DNA of 64,000 nucleotides. Origin: Pseudomonas sp. L5B5. Its GTDB lineage: Bacteria; Pseudomonadota; Gammaproteobacteria; Pseudomonadales; Pseudomonadaceae. This document shows, one piece after another, positions 26,666 through 35,542 of the stretch (position 1 is the first letter of the stretch; each line of letters begins with the position of its first letter). The stretch is taken from assembly GCF_020520285.1 (NCBI RefSeq), contig NZ_CP084742.1:4960001-5024000 (forward strand). The letters run 5' to 3'. A program made the position numbers and the translations under genes. The notes beneath the pieces are model-generated. The model saw nothing but the letters and a program-made list of their open reading frames with translations, ran no database searches and was not told the origin of the DNA.

Positions 26666-26691
26666 TGTAGCCGCCGAAGACAGCGGCTACA
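26666..26691. repeat. Hairpin repeat between DUF2796 and the ABC ATPase
   Basis: The arms TGTAGCCGC and GCGGCTACA are perfect complements with an 8-nt loop. The 12-mer CAGCGGCTACAG is shared with 40734-40745, suggesting a small dispersed REP-like family. In the transcript it could stabilise or attenuate the downstream ABC genes. Confidence 0.6.
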
Positions 26692-26700
26692 GGGGGGCGC

Positions 26701-27306
26701 TCAGAACTTCAGGGTTGCGGCGGTGGCGCTGGCTTCGACGCCCTGCTGGCCGCTCGGCGAAATGAGTTGTACCTGAATTTTCTGGGTGGCGGGGAAGGTC
26801 TTGAAGATCTGCCCCAGGTCGAGGGTCTTCAGGGCATCCGGCTTGGCGCAGGTGAGCTGGTAGTGGGCGTGGATCTCACTGTGTTCATGGTGATGCTCGT
26901 GACCATCGGCGTCCTTGGCCTCTTCGTCGTCATCGTGATCATCGGCGTCAGGCTTGTCGCCGAACAGCGGGCTCTCCAATTCCTGCTTGGCCACCACGCA
27001 CGCCGCGGCCCTGGGCAGGTTGAACAGCACCAGGGGTTGCTCCAGCTGCTTGCGTGCAGCGGCAACCTTGGCCTTGTCGGCATCGGTGCCGGGTGCATGC
27101 TCGAAACCCACCAGGTTCATCGCCGGGCTTTGCAGCTCCAGCTCCAGGGCTTGGCCGTCGAGCACCGCATTCAACCGGGCCACGCCATGCTCATGGGCGC
27201 CAAGGCTTGCGTGTTCATGCTCGTGTTCGTGGTCATGGGCTTGCGCGGCCTGGGTAACGGCCAGTGGCAACAGGGCGAATGGCAAGGCGAGTAGCAGGCG
27301 GCGCAT
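26701..27306 (-). CDS. DUF2796 histidine-rich zinc-binding periplasmic protein
   Basis: The 201-residue product has a signal peptide (cleavage after AQA). The mature N-terminus HDHEHEHEH is followed by a second His/Asp stretch (DADDHDDDEE, then GHEHHHEHSEIHAH). These clusters are strong candidate zinc ligands. The family is found first in Zur-controlled operons with the ABC genes that follow here, and probably captures zinc in the periplasm. A Zur-like palindrome lies 36-50 nt upstream. Confidence 0.9.
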   Translation of the reverse strand: MRRLLLALPFALLPLAVTQAAQAHDHEHEHEHASLGAHEHGVARLNAVLDGQALELELQSPAMNLVGFEHAPGTDADKAKVAAARKQLEQPLVLFNLPRAAACVVAKQELESPLFGDKPDADDHDDDEEAKDADGHEHHHEHSEIHAHYQLTCAKPDALKTLDLGQIFKTFPATQKIQVQLISPSGQQGVEASATAATLKF

Positions 27307-27341
27307 GGCAAGTCTCCGGGACGCAAGTGAAATAAATGTTA

Positions 27342-27356
27342 TGTAATCTTATAACG
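27342..27356 (-). promoter_or_regulatory. Candidate Zur operator of the zinc cluster
   Basis: TGTAATCTTATAACG (plus strand) matches 11 of 14 fixed positions of the Zur-type palindrome TGTTATA-N-TATAACA by my count, in a short AT-rich patch. It sits just upstream of the DUF2796 gene. Zur binding there is inferred from the match and from the known zinc response of the equivalent P. aeruginosa operon. Confidence 0.55.
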
Positions 27357-27442
27357 CTGTTGGCGGCAGAGTTTGACCGCCCGCTTGGCGTTGCGCAAGA
27401 CGCGTGGGAGCATGCTCGTCAGAAATTTTCGGGAGCACGACG

Positions 27443-27805
27443 ATGGTGCGGATTCGTGGAAACATCGGCGACTGGCCGGTGGATTTGACCCTGGAGCTGG
27501 ACGAAGGCGACTGGGCGCAGCTGGCAGGGCAGTTGGGCGCGCAATTGCAGGTGGCCAATCCGGCCCAGCCGGCGCCCACCGGGGTGGTGGGCAAGCCGGC
27601 AAGCCAGGACGACACCTTGTGGCTGACCGCCAAGGACCTGCTGCGCCAGGCTGGCCAGCTCAGCGGGCCGGAGTTGCTGGAGCAACTGGAGGCTTTGACC
27701 GGTAGTGCGGCGGCAGGCAAGCGGCTACTGGTGCGCCTGCGCCACTGCGCCCAGGTGAAGGTGGTCAGCGGCGTGGATACGCCGATCTACAGCTGGATAC
27801 CCTGA
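27443..27805 (+). CDS. Small conserved-looking protein of unknown function (120 aa)
   Basis: The ATG at 27443 is preceded by GGGAG; an in-frame GTG at 27404 has no ribosome site. The product has no signal peptide or membrane segment. It begins MVRIRGNIGDWPVDLTLELD and ends VKVVSGVDTPIYSWIP. Codon use is typical of the genome, so it is likely a real gene. It is divergent from the zinc cluster across 136 bp, so its promoter may share the Zur-like site. No function can be given. Confidence 0.75.
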   Translation: MVRIRGNIGDWPVDLTLELDEGDWAQLAGQLGAQLQVANPAQPAPTGVVGKPASQDDTLWLTAKDLLRQAGQLSGPELLEQLEALTGSAAAGKRLLVRLRHCAQVKVVSGVDTPIYSWIP

Positions 27806-27815
27806 GCGAGGCGAG

Positions 27816-27863
27816 CTGCCGGGCCGGTGCTGCCACGCATCGACTGGCAGGCCGGCCCGGCAG
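27816..27863. terminator. Long hairpin between convergent genes
   Basis: The arms CTGCCGGGCCGG and CCGGCCCGGCAG are perfect 12-bp complements, with an inner TGCCA/TGGCA pair. There is no T-run, but the position between the stops of two convergent genes suggests termination or 3' end protection. Confidence 0.6.
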
Positions 27864-27866
27864 TGA

Positions 27867-28739
27867 TCAGTACAGCGCGGCGAAGAGCTTGCGCCGGTAG
27901 GTGGTCACCAGCGGATGGTCGTTGCCCAGCAGGTCGAAGACTTGCAGCAAGGTCTTGTGGGCAATGCCTTCGCTGTAGCTGCGGTTGCGCATGAACAGCT
28001 TGAGCAGGCCCTCCAGGGCCGCCTCGTACTGCTGGCGGGACAGTTGCTGGATCGCCAACTGGTAGGCCGCCTCGTCGTCCTGGGGGTCCTTGGCCAGGCG
28101 CGCCTTGAGGTCGGCGGCATCCGGCAGGGTCGCGGCCTGCTTGAGGAAGGTGATCTGTGCCTTGGCCCCGGCCAGGGCTGCCTTGTGTTCATCGCTCTTG
28201 ACCGCGTCGAGCACGGTCTGGGCCTCGCCCAGTTCACCGCGTTCGGCCAGGCAGCGGGCGTAGAGGATCAGGGCCTTGGCATTGCTGTTGTCTTCGCTCA
28301 GCAGGGCCTTGAGGACGGCTTCGGCGTCGCCGATACGACCTTCGCCGAACAGGGTCTCGGCCTGTTCCAGCGGATCGGCCGCAGACGGCGGTGGCATCTG
28401 TACGTGGGGCTCGAGCATGGCGCGTACCGCCGACTCCGGCTGGGCGCCGGCGAAACCGTCCACCGGCTGGCCGTCCTTGAACAGCACCACGGTGGGCAGG
28501 CTGCGGATGCCGAAGCGGGCGACGATGTCCTGCTCGATGTCGCAGTTGACCTTGGCCAGCAGCAGTTCACCCTGATAGCTCTCGGCAATCTGTTGCAGCA
28601 TCGGCATCAACGCCTTGCAGGGCGCGCACCACTCGGCCCAGAAGTCCACCAGGACCGGCTTGTGGAAGGAGTTCTCGATCACCGACTGGTCGAAGTCGGC
28701 GGTGTGGGCATCGAAGATGTACGGCGTGTCCTGACTCAT
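27867..28739 (-). CDS. cnoX: Thioredoxin-TPR chaperedoxin CnoX (YbbN)
   Basis: The 290-residue product has an N-terminal thioredoxin domain with Cys38-Ala-Pro-Cys41 (FWAEWCAPCK), cis-Pro in RSLPTVVLF, and a helical C-terminal half with tetratricopeptide-like repeats (residues about 125-290). CnoX/YbbN proteins protect clients against oxidative aggregation and hand them to GroEL or DnaK. E. coli CnoX has lost one active-site Cys; this protein keeps both, so it may also reduce disulfides. The ATG at 28739 is followed by MSQDTPYIFD. Confidence 0.92.
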   Translation of the reverse strand: MSQDTPYIFDAHTADFDQSVIENSFHKPVLVDFWAEWCAPCKALMPMLQQIAESYQGELLLAKVNCDIEQDIVARFGIRSLPTVVLFKDGQPVDGFAGAQPESAVRAMLEPHVQMPPPSAADPLEQAETLFGEGRIGDAEAVLKALLSEDNSNAKALILYARCLAERGELGEAQTVLDAVKSDEHKAALAGAKAQITFLKQAATLPDAADLKARLAKDPQDDEAAYQLAIQQLSRQQYEAALEGLLKLFMRNRSYSEGIAHKTLLQVFDLLGNDHPLVTTYRRKLFAALY

Positions 28740-28770
28740 GGGGTATCTCGAATAAGCGGCAATGGCGCCA

Positions 28771-29481
28771 CTATAAGGCTTGCCCGGGGTGGATCGCCAT
28801 CGTCGGTGCGGCCGCTGCAACGGCGCCTGGTCGTTGTGCGTGATACAGGCTCACGCTGCGAAACTCCCAGGGTTCGGCCAGGTCCGGCAGGGTGAGGGCC
28901 TGGAGCATCTCCAGGCGCCGGTACAGCGGATGCTGGAAGTCCCGGACCCGCGAATCCGCCACCAGGGCTTGCCGGCCCCGGCTGAGAAACTGGTCCAGCA
29001 GCGGCAGGTTGGCGCGGTCGTAGAGCACATCGGCCACCAGGATCAGGTCGAAGCGATCGGTTTCGGCGAAAAAGTCCGCGCAGTACCCCAGCTCGACCTG
29101 GTTGAGCTCGGCATTGGCCCGGCATGCGGCGATGGCCAACGGGTCCAGGTCGCAGGCCACCACTTCCAGGGCGCCGGCCCTGGCTGCGGCAATGGCTGCC
29201 ACGCCGGAGCCGGCACCGAAGTCCAGCACACGCTTGCCTCGTACCCAGTGCGGGTGCTCGGCCAGGTAGCGCGCCAGGGCCAGGCCGCTGGCCCAGCAGA
29301 AACTCCAGTAGGGCGGTTCGTGGAGGATGCGCCGGGTTTCCTCGGGCGTGAAGGCCCGGTCCATGTTGCGCTCGTCGATCAGCCACAGCCGCAGTTCGGT
29401 CTCGGGCAGCTCGCAGGCCACCAGTTGCGCGTCCCCCAGCAGTTCGCCGAGGGCCGCCTGCAGTTCGAGCGGTGGGGTCAT
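28771..29481 (-). CDS. Class I SAM-dependent methyltransferase, ETFB lysine methyltransferase-like
   Basis: The 236-residue product has motif I VLDFGAGSGVAAIAAARAGA, an acidic end of strand 2 (VVACDLDPLAIAA) and motif post-I LILVADVLYDR. The pattern matches small protein lysine methyltransferases related to METTL20/PrmA. A target such as electron transfer flavoprotein or ribosomal L11 is possible but not shown. It overlaps the lipoprotein gene stop by 4 nt. Confidence 0.85.
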   Translation of the reverse strand: MTPPLELQAALGELLGDAQLVACELPETELRLWLIDERNMDRAFTPEETRRILHEPPYWSFCWASGLALARYLAEHPHWVRGKRVLDFGAGSGVAAIAAARAGALEVVACDLDPLAIAACRANAELNQVELGYCADFFAETDRFDLILVADVLYDRANLPLLDQFLSRGRQALVADSRVRDFQHPLYRRLEMLQALTLPDLAEPWEFRSVSLYHAQRPGAVAAAAPTMAIHPGQAL

Positions 29482-29936
29482 GGGGCTTTGACGAATTGCA
29501 GTTGGCCCAGGGCCTGGGTGATGGGCTGGTCGATGCGTTGCGCCGGCAGGTGCAGGATCAGTTGCCCGGACTGGCTGGCGCGGCCGCGCAGTTCGACTCG
29601 GGCACCGGCGGGGAAGGCCTCGGGGGCGAAGCGCAGGCGAAACGGCAGGACCCGAGCGGTGCCGGTCAGGTTGCTGCTGGCCAGCAGGCGCTGCGGACGG
29701 CCGCGCTCATCGACCACCAGTAGCGCCAACTCGACGTCGGCACCGCCGGGCACACCATTGAGGCTGCCGCTCAGCTCGCGCTGGTAGGCGGGCAAGGGAC
29801 CAAGATCGACCGGCTCCTGGGGCTTCTGCACGGTTTGTGGCGTGGAGGAGGCGCTGGCCGCAGGTTTCGGGGCATCGCTGCTGCAGGCGACCAGCAGGCT
29901 GACAAGGCTGAGCAAAACGAGCGGTCTGAGCGGCAT
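29478..29936 (-). CDS. YbaY family lipoprotein
   Basis: The 152-residue product has a lipoprotein signal peptide with lipobox LVAC (Cys near residue 18). A linker rich in Ala, Ser and Pro follows, then a YbaY-type domain: [50 protein letters not shown]. The family is thought to be envelope associated with no known reaction. I chose the ATG at 29936. It is coupled to the methyltransferase gene by an ATGA overlap. Confidence 0.85.
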   Translation of the reverse strand: MPLRPLVLLSLVSLLVACSSDAPKPAASASSTPQTVQKPQEPVDLGPLPAYQRELSGSLNGVPGGADVELALLVVDERGRPQRLLASSNLTGTARVLPFRLRFAPEAFPAGARVELRGRASQSGQLILHLPAQRIDQPITQALGQLQFVKAP

Positions 29937-30065
29937 TTGAAGCTCCAACGAGGCAGATTTCCATGTGCGAAACATAATAGTCGGTCTGTATACCGTAAAG
30001 GCTATGGCTTGTCTTGCCAGTGGGATGCGCTACCATGGCCCTCCCTTTTTTTGTTGCCTGCCACC

Positions 30066-30530
30066 ATGCACTGTCCCTTCTGCGGTGCCAACGACACCAA
30101 GGTCATCGACTCGCGTCTGGTCGCCGAGGGCGAACAGGTCCGCCGCCGGCGTGAATGCCTGGCCTGTGGTGAACGTTTCACCACCTTCGAAACCGCCGAA
30201 CTGGTGATGCCGCGCCTGATCAAGACCGACGGCAGCCGCCAGCCCTTCGACGAAGACAAACTGCGCGCGGGCATGCAACGCGCCCTGGAAAAACGCCCGG
30301 TGAGCGTCGAGCGCCTGGAAGCGGCGCTGGCGCACATCAAGCACAAGCTGCGGGCCACTGGCGAGCGTGAGATCAAGTCGCTGGTCGTCGGTGAGTTGGT
30401 GATGAGCGAGCTGCAGAAGCTCGATGAGGTCGCCTACATCCGCTTCGCATCGGTCTACCGGCGTTTCCAGGACCTCGACGAATTCCGCGAGGAGATCGAC
30501 CGTCTCGCCCGTGAGCCGGCCAAGCAATGA
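30066..30530 (+). CDS. nrdR: Transcriptional repressor NrdR
   Basis: The 154-residue product has an N-terminal zinc ribbon with Cys3, Cys6, Cys31 and Cys34 ([19 protein letters not shown]), then an ATP-cone domain ([20 protein letters not shown]). NrdR senses ATP and dATP and represses ribonucleotide reductase genes. It is placed before ribD, as in most pseudomonads and enterobacteria, with a 4-nt overlap. Confidence 0.97.
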   Translation: MHCPFCGANDTKVIDSRLVAEGEQVRRRRECLACGERFTTFETAELVMPRLIKTDGSRQPFDEDKLRAGMQRALEKRPVSVERLEAALAHIKHKLRATGEREIKSLVVGELVMSELQKLDEVAYIRFASVYRRFQDLDEFREEIDRLAREPAKQ

Positions 30531-31660
30531 GCCAGCCTGCGGAACAAGCGGTACTCGACGCCCACTACATGGCTCGCGCGCTGGAACTGGCGCGCAAGGG
30601 CCGTTACACCACCCATCCCAATCCCCGTGTCGGTTGCGTCATCGTGCGCGACGGCGAGGTGGTGGGCGAAGGCTGGCACGTGCGGGCGGGCGAGCCCCAC
30701 GCCGAGGTGCACGCCTTGCGCGCCGCCGGGGACAAGGCACGTGGCGCTACCGCCTATGTGACCCTGGAGCCCTGCAGCCATCACGGCCGTACGCCGCCGT
30801 GCGCCGATGCCCTGGTTACCGCCGGCGTGGCGCGGGTGGTGGCGGCGATGCAGGACCCCAATCCGCAAGTCGCCGGACGTGGCATGCGGCGCCTGGCCGA
30901 GGCTGGCATAGCGGTCCACGACGGGGTGCTGGAACACGAGGCGCGGGCGATCAACAAGGGTTTCCTCAAACGCATGGAGCATGGCCTGCCTTATGTCCGG
31001 GTCAAGCTGGCCATGAGTCTCGACGGTCGTACCGCCATGGCCAGTGGCGAGAGCCAGTGGATCACCGGTCCCGCCGCGCGCTCTGCCGTGCAACGCTTGC
31101 GAGCCGAGTCCAGTGTGGTGCTGACTGGCGCCGACACGGTGCTGGCCGATGGCGCCAGGCTGACGGTGCGCGCCGCCGAACTGGGCCTGGATGCCGAGCT
31201 GACGGCCCTGGCCATGACGCGTCCGCCGCTGCGGGTGCTGATCGACGGACGCTTGCGAGTGCCGCTCGATGCGCCGTTCTTCAAGGCCGGCCCCGCCCTG
31301 GTGGCGACTTGCGCCGCGGTAGAGGAACAGTACGCCAACGGTCCCGAATGCCTGATCGTGCCCGGCCCCGATGGCCAGGTGGACCTGCACCGCCTGCTCC
31401 TGGAGCTGGCCGCCCGGGGCGTCAACGAGGTGCTGGTGGAGGCGGGGCCGCGCCTGGCCGGGGCCTTTGCCCGGCAAGGGCTGGTGGACGAATATCAGAT
31501 ATTCGTCGCCGGCAAGTTCCTCGGCTCCTCGGCGCGGCCGTTGCTGGACTGGCCCCTGGCGCAGATGAGCGAGGCGCCATTGCTCAAGATCATTGAAATG
31601 CGCGCGGTCGGCGATGACTGGCGAGTCACTGCCATTCCTGCCCCGCCAGCGAGCGTATAA
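30527..31660 (+). CDS. ribD: Bifunctional riboflavin biosynthesis deaminase/reductase RibD
   Basis: The 377-residue enzyme carries out the second and third steps of the riboflavin pathway: deamination of the pyrimidine, then reduction of the ribosyl side chain. The N-terminal deaminase shows the zinc ligands in HAEVHAL and [11 protein letters not shown]. The C-terminal reductase starts near [17 protein letters not shown] and contains the NADPH-binding GPAARS and [12 protein letters not shown] segments. It overlaps nrdR by 4 nt and begins the rib run. No FMN riboswitch is visible ahead of it. Confidence 0.97.
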   Translation: MSQPAEQAVLDAHYMARALELARKGRYTTHPNPRVGCVIVRDGEVVGEGWHVRAGEPHAEVHALRAAGDKARGATAYVTLEPCSHHGRTPPCADALVTAGVARVVAAMQDPNPQVAGRGMRRLAEAGIAVHDGVLEHEARAINKGFLKRMEHGLPYVRVKLAMSLDGRTAMASGESQWITGPAARSAVQRLRAESSVVLTGADTVLADGARLTVRAAELGLDAELTALAMTRPPLRVLIDGRLRVPLDAPFFKAGPALVATCAAVEEQYANGPECLIVPGPDGQVDLHRLLLELAARGVNEVLVEAGPRLAGAFARQGLVDEYQIFVAGKFLGSSARPLLDWPLAQMSEAPLLKIIEMRAVGDDWRVTAIPAPPASV

Positions 31661-31707
31661 TTCCCGACCTTCGCCTACCCGGCGGCCCTGTTCTCGAGGA
31701 GGACTCC

Positions 31708-32370
31708 ATGTTCACTGGCATCATCGAATCCATCGGCAGCATTCGCGCATTGACCCCAAAAGGCGGAGATGTGCGGGTCTATGTAGAAACCGGCAAGCTT
31801 GATCTGGCCGACGTCAAACTGGGCGACAGCATCTCGGTGAACGGCGTCTGCCTGACCGCCGTCGAATTGCCCGGCGATGGGTTCTGGGCCGATGTCAGTC
31901 GCGAAACCCTGGACTGCACCGCCTTCAACCAGTTGAAGGCCGGCAGCCGGGTCAACCTGGAGAAGGCCCTGACCCCGACTACCCGCCTGGGTGGCCACCT
32001 GGTCAGCGGTCACGTCGATGGCGTCGGCGAGGTGGTGGCGCGGGATGAGAACGCCCGGGCCATCCAGTTCCGCATCCGTGCACCGAAGGAACTTGCCAAG
32101 TACATCGCCCACAAGGGGTCGATCACCGTCGATGGCACCAGCCTGACGGTCAACGCGGTGAATGGCGCCGAGTTCGAGCTGACCATCGTGCCCCATACGC
32201 TGGCGGAAACCATCATGGCCGACTACCGGCCAGGTCGTCAGGTCAACCTCGAGGTCGACCTGCTGGCGCGTTACCTGGAGCGCCTGCTGCTGGGCGACAA
32301 GGCCGCCGAGGCCACGGGCAGCACCATTACCGAAAGCTTCCTGGCCGCTAACGGCTATCTCAAATCCTGA
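31708..32370 (+). CDS. ribE: Riboflavin synthase
   Basis: The 220-residue enzyme joins two molecules of 6,7-dimethyl-8-ribityllumazine into riboflavin. It has the classical start MFTGIIESIGSI and two lumazine-binding repeats (about 1-97 and 98-195), each with a CLT/SLTVN-type motif (SVNGVCLTAVEL; TVDGTSLTVNAV). The ATG at 31708 has a GAGGAG ribosome site. It lies between ribD and the RibB hybrid. Confidence 0.97.
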   Translation: MFTGIIESIGSIRALTPKGGDVRVYVETGKLDLADVKLGDSISVNGVCLTAVELPGDGFWADVSRETLDCTAFNQLKAGSRVNLEKALTPTTRLGGHLVSGHVDGVGEVVARDENARAIQFRIRAPKELAKYIAHKGSITVDGTSLTVNAVNGAEFELTIVPHTLAETIMADYRPGRQVNLEVDLLARYLERLLLGDKAAEATGSTITESFLAANGYLKS

Positions 32371-32401
32371 ACCTCAAATTTTGAAAGAAGGGGGGTGCCG
32401 A

Positions 32402-33493
32402 GTGGCGCTCAACAGCATCGAAGAACTGGTCGAAGACATCCGCCAAGGCAAGATGGTCATCCTCATGGATGACGAAGACCGCGAGAACGAAGGCGACCTG
32501 ATCATGGCCGCCGAGTGCTGCACGCCTGCGCACATCAACTTCATGGCCAAGCACGCCCGCGGCCTGATCTGCATGCCCATGAGCCGCGAGCGCTGCGAAC
32601 TGCTCAAGCTGCCGCTGATGTCGCCCCGCAACGGCTCCGGCTTCGGCACCAAGTTCACCGTGTCCATCGAAGCCACCGAAGGCGTGACCACCGGCATTTC
32701 CGCCGCTGACCGCGCTCGCACCGTGCAGGCGGCTGCGGCCAAGGATGCCAAGGCCGAGGATATCGTCAGCCCGGGCCACATCTTCCCGCTGATGGCCCAG
32801 CCTGGCGGCACCCTGGCCCGTGCCGGCCACACCGAGGCGGCTTGCGACCTGGCGCGCATGGCTGGTTTCGAGCCCACCGGGGTGATCTGCGAAGTGATGA
32901 ACGACGATGGCACCATGTCCCGTCGTACCGAGCTGGAAGCCTTCGCTGTCGAGCACGGCATCAAGATCGGCACCATCGCTGACCTGATTCACTACCGGAT
33001 GATCCACGAACGTACCGTTCAGCGGATTGCCGAGCAGCCGCTGGACAGCGAACTGGGCCAGTTCAACCTGGTGACCTATCGTGATTCCGTGGAAGGCGAC
33101 GTGCACATGGCCCTGACCCTGGGCGAGATCTGCGCTGAAGAGCCGACCCTGGTGCGGGTGCACAACATGGACCCGCTGCGCGACCTGTTGATGGTCAAGC
33201 AACCGGGGCGCTGGAGCCTGCGGGCGGCCATGGCCACCGTAGCCGAGGCGGGCAGTGGCGTGGTGCTGTTGCTGGGCCACCCGCTCGATGGCGACGTGCT
33301 GCTGGCGCATATCCGCGAAACCGCGGAGCACGCGCCTGCGAAGAAACCGACCACCTACAGCATTGTCGGTGCCGGTTCGCAGATCCTGCGTGACCTGGGC
33401 GTGCGCAAGATGCGCCTGATGAGTGCGCCGATGAAGTTCAACGCGATATCCGGTTTCGACCTGGAAGTTGTAGAATACGTGCCCTCCGAATAA
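32402..33493 (+). CDS. ribBA: DHBP synthase with a degenerate GTP cyclohydrolase II-like tail (RibBX)
   Basis: The 363-residue product has a complete N-terminal 3,4-dihydroxy-2-butanone 4-phosphate synthase domain (DDEDRENEGDL, TPAHINFMAKHARGLICMPM, RAGHTEAACDL, GVICEVMNDDG). Its C-terminal half has the GTP cyclohydrolase II fold but lacks the zinc Cys set: where RibA has [17 protein letters not shown], this protein reads HNMDPLRDLLMVKQPG. This is the RibBX arrangement described in Proteobacteria. The start is the GTG at 32402 behind AGGGGGG. The true cyclohydrolase is encoded at 36925. Confidence 0.93.
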   Translation: MALNSIEELVEDIRQGKMVILMDDEDRENEGDLIMAAECCTPAHINFMAKHARGLICMPMSRERCELLKLPLMSPRNGSGFGTKFTVSIEATEGVTTGISAADRARTVQAAAAKDAKAEDIVSPGHIFPLMAQPGGTLARAGHTEAACDLARMAGFEPTGVICEVMNDDGTMSRRTELEAFAVEHGIKIGTIADLIHYRMIHERTVQRIAEQPLDSELGQFNLVTYRDSVEGDVHMALTLGEICAEEPTLVRVHNMDPLRDLLMVKQPGRWSLRAAMATVAEAGSGVVLLLGHPLDGDVLLAHIRETAEHAPAKKPTTYSIVGAGSQILRDLGVRKMRLMSAPMKFNAISGFDLEVVEYVPSE

Positions 33494-33539
33494 AAGCCGG
33501 TCGTTGCCAGCTTGAAATTCGCGGTTAAAACATCACTCA

Positions 33540-33562
33540 GGAGCGTGTGCTAGACACGCTCC
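33540..33562 (+). other. Strong hairpin in the ribB-ribH gap
   Basis: GGAGCGTGT pairs perfectly with ACACGCTCC around a 5-nt loop, followed by AGCTCTTT, 23 nt before the ribH start. It could be an attenuator, an RNA processing site or a leaky terminator. Confidence 0.6.
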
Positions 33563-33584
33563 AGCTCTTTAAGAGATTTGTCGA

Positions 33585-34061
33585 ATGACCCTGAAGACCA
33601 TCGAAGGTACCTTCATCGCCCCTAAAGGCCGCTATGCCCTGGTGGTCGGCCGTTTCAACAGCTTCGTCGTCGAAAGCCTGGTCAGCGGCGCGGTTGACGC
33701 CCTGGTTCGCCATGGCGTGAGCGAAAGCGACATCACCATCATCCGTGCACCTGGCGCCTTCGAGATTCCCCTGGTGGCGCAGAAGGTCGCGCAGAAGGGC
33801 GAGTTCGCGGCGATCGTCGCCCTGGGCGCGGTCATTCGTGGCGGCACCCCGCACTTCGAATACGTGGCTGGCGAATGCACCAAGGGCCTGGCCCAGGTGT
33901 CGATGGAGTTCGGCGTACCGGTGGCCTTCGGCGTACTGACTGTCGATTCGATCGAGCAAGCCATCGAGCGTTCCGGCACCAAGGCCGGTAACAAAGGGGC
34001 AGAAGCTGCCTTGTCCGCCCTGGAAATGGTCAGTCTGCTGGCGCAGTTGGAGGCCAAGTGA
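33585..34061 (+). CDS. ribH: 6,7-dimethyl-8-ribityllumazine synthase
   Basis: The 158-residue enzyme condenses the pyrimidine with the four-carbon phosphate to give lumazine. Family motifs are [50 protein letters not shown] and [11 protein letters not shown]. It overlaps the nusB start by 4 nt and sits behind a hairpin, which may set its level relative to ribB. Confidence 0.97.
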   Translation: MTLKTIEGTFIAPKGRYALVVGRFNSFVVESLVSGAVDALVRHGVSESDITIIRAPGAFEIPLVAQKVAQKGEFAAIVALGAVIRGGTPHFEYVAGECTKGLAQVSMEFGVPVAFGVLTVDSIEQAIERSGTKAGNKGAEAALSALEMVSLLAQLEAK

Positions 34062-34558
34062 TTAGCGACGATAGCGATCGTTTCAACCCGCGCGATCCCA
34101 AGCCTGCCGACGCCGGCAAGCCATCCAAGAGCGCCAAGCGTCGCGAAGCTCGTCAGCTCGCGACCCAGGCGCTGTACCAATGGCACATGGCCAAGCATTC
34201 GCTGAACGAGATCGAAGCGCAGTTCCGGGTCGACAACGATTTCACCGACATCGATGGCGCCTACTTCCGCGAGATCCTGCACGGAGTGCCCGCCAACAAG
34301 AACGAGATCGACAACGCGCTCGTGCCTTGCCTGGACCTGGCCATCGACGAGTTGGACCCTGTGGAACTGGCGGTCCTGCGCCTGTCCACCTGGGAGCTGC
34401 TCAAGCGTGTCGACGTGCCGTACCGCGTGGTGATCAACGAGGGCATCGAACTGGCCAAGGTCTTCGGTTCCACCGACGGCCACAAGTTCGTCAACGGTGT
34501 ACTCGACAAGCTGGCCCCACGCCTGCGTGAAGCAGAAGTGAAGGCATTCAAGCGCTGA
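34058..34558 (+). CDS. nusB: Transcription antitermination factor NusB
   Basis: The 166-residue all-helical protein has the NusB signature ([53 protein letters not shown]). NusB works with NusE (S10) on boxA RNA in rRNA antitermination. The start is a GTG overlapping the ribH stop by 4 nt. The N-terminal 25 residues or so form a charged extension beyond the E. coli protein. Confidence 0.96.
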   Translation: MISDDSDRFNPRDPKPADAGKPSKSAKRREARQLATQALYQWHMAKHSLNEIEAQFRVDNDFTDIDGAYFREILHGVPANKNEIDNALVPCLDLAIDELDPVELAVLRLSTWELLKRVDVPYRVVINEGIELAKVFGSTDGHKFVNGVLDKLAPRLREAEVKAFKR

Positions 34559-34576
34559 TCCGCGCTTGCAGCTGCC

Positions 34577-35542
34577 ATGGGCGAGTTTGAACTGATCCGC
34601 AATTTCTTCGCCGCCGCGCCTTGTGCGCAGGGCGGCGAGGGCGTTGCCCTGGGAATTGGTGATGACTGCGCCCTGTTGGCGGTTGCTCCCGGCGAACAGT
34701 TGGCGATTTCCACCGACACCCTGGTGGCCGGTGTGCATTTCGCCGATCCCTGCGAGCCGTTTCTTCTTGGCCAACGCTCCCTGGCGGTGGCCGTCAGCGA
34801 CCTGGCCGCCATGGGCGCCACGCCGCTGGCCTTCACCCTTGCTCTGACCCTGCCGACGGTGAGTGCCGATTGGCTGCAGGCCTATGCCCGTGGCTTGAAC
34901 ACCATGGCCCAGGAGTGTGGTGTGCGCCTGATTGGTGGCGATACCACCCGTGGCCCCCTGACCTTGACCATGACCGTATTCGGTCGCGTGCCTGCCGGCC
35001 AGGCCCTGACCCGCAGCGCGGCCCATCCCGGCGACCTGCTGTGTGTTGGTGGCCCGCTGGGCAATGCTGCCGGCGCCTTGCCGCTGGTACTGGGGCTGCG
35101 TGATGCCGAACCCGGCATTGCCGAGCCGCTGCTGGCCCATTACTGGTCGCCGCGACCACAACTGGCCTTGGGCCAGGCCCTGCGAGGCAAGGCCACTGCA
35201 GCCCTGGATATCTCCGACGGGTTGCTGGCCGATTGCGGGCATATCGCCGCCGCGTCTGCGGTCGGGTTGCAGGTGGAGATTGAGAAGCTGCCCCTGTCGT
35301 CGTCCCTGCTGGCCTTTCTCGGCCTGGAAGGCGCTCGCGCCGCGGCCTTGAGCGGTGGTGACGACTACGTGCTGGCGTTCACCTTGCCCCCCGCCGAGCT
35401 GGCGCCGCTGCTGGCCGCAGGCTGGCCGGTGCACGTCGTGGGGCGGGCAGTGGTCGGGCAGGGCGTGACGCTGCTGGATGCCGATGGACAAGACATCACC
35501 CCCGGCATCCGGGGCTATCAACATTTTCCGGAGACACCGTGA
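34577..35542 (+). CDS. thiL: Thiamine-phosphate kinase
   Basis: The 321-residue enzyme phosphorylates thiamine monophosphate to thiamine diphosphate. It shows the PurM-like motifs GIGDDCALL, ISTDTLVAGVHF, VSDLAAMGATPLA, GGDTTRGPLT and LDISDGLLAD. It lies 18 nt after nusB and overlaps pgpA by 4 nt, the conserved nusB-thiL-pgpA order. Confidence 0.96.
   Translation: MGEFELIRNFFAAAPCAQGGEGVALGIGDDCALLAVAPGEQLAISTDTLVAGVHFADPCEPFLLGQRSLAVAVSDLAAMGATPLAFTLALTLPTVSADWLQAYARGLNTMAQECGVRLIGGDTTRGPLTLTMTVFGRVPAGQALTRSAAHPGDLLCVGGPLGNAAGALPLVLGLRDAEPGIAEPLLAHYWSPRPQLALGQALRGKATAALDISDGLLADCGHIAAASAVGLQVEIEKLPLSSSLLAFLGLEGARAAALSGGDDYVLAFTLPPAELAPLLAAGWPVHVVGRAVVGQGVTLLDADGQDITPGIRGYQHFPETP

Noticed and set aside
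29937..30065. FMN riboswitch or other leader element before nrdR-ribD
   Set aside because: No RFN-type conserved stems are seen; ribD is coupled directly to nrdR.
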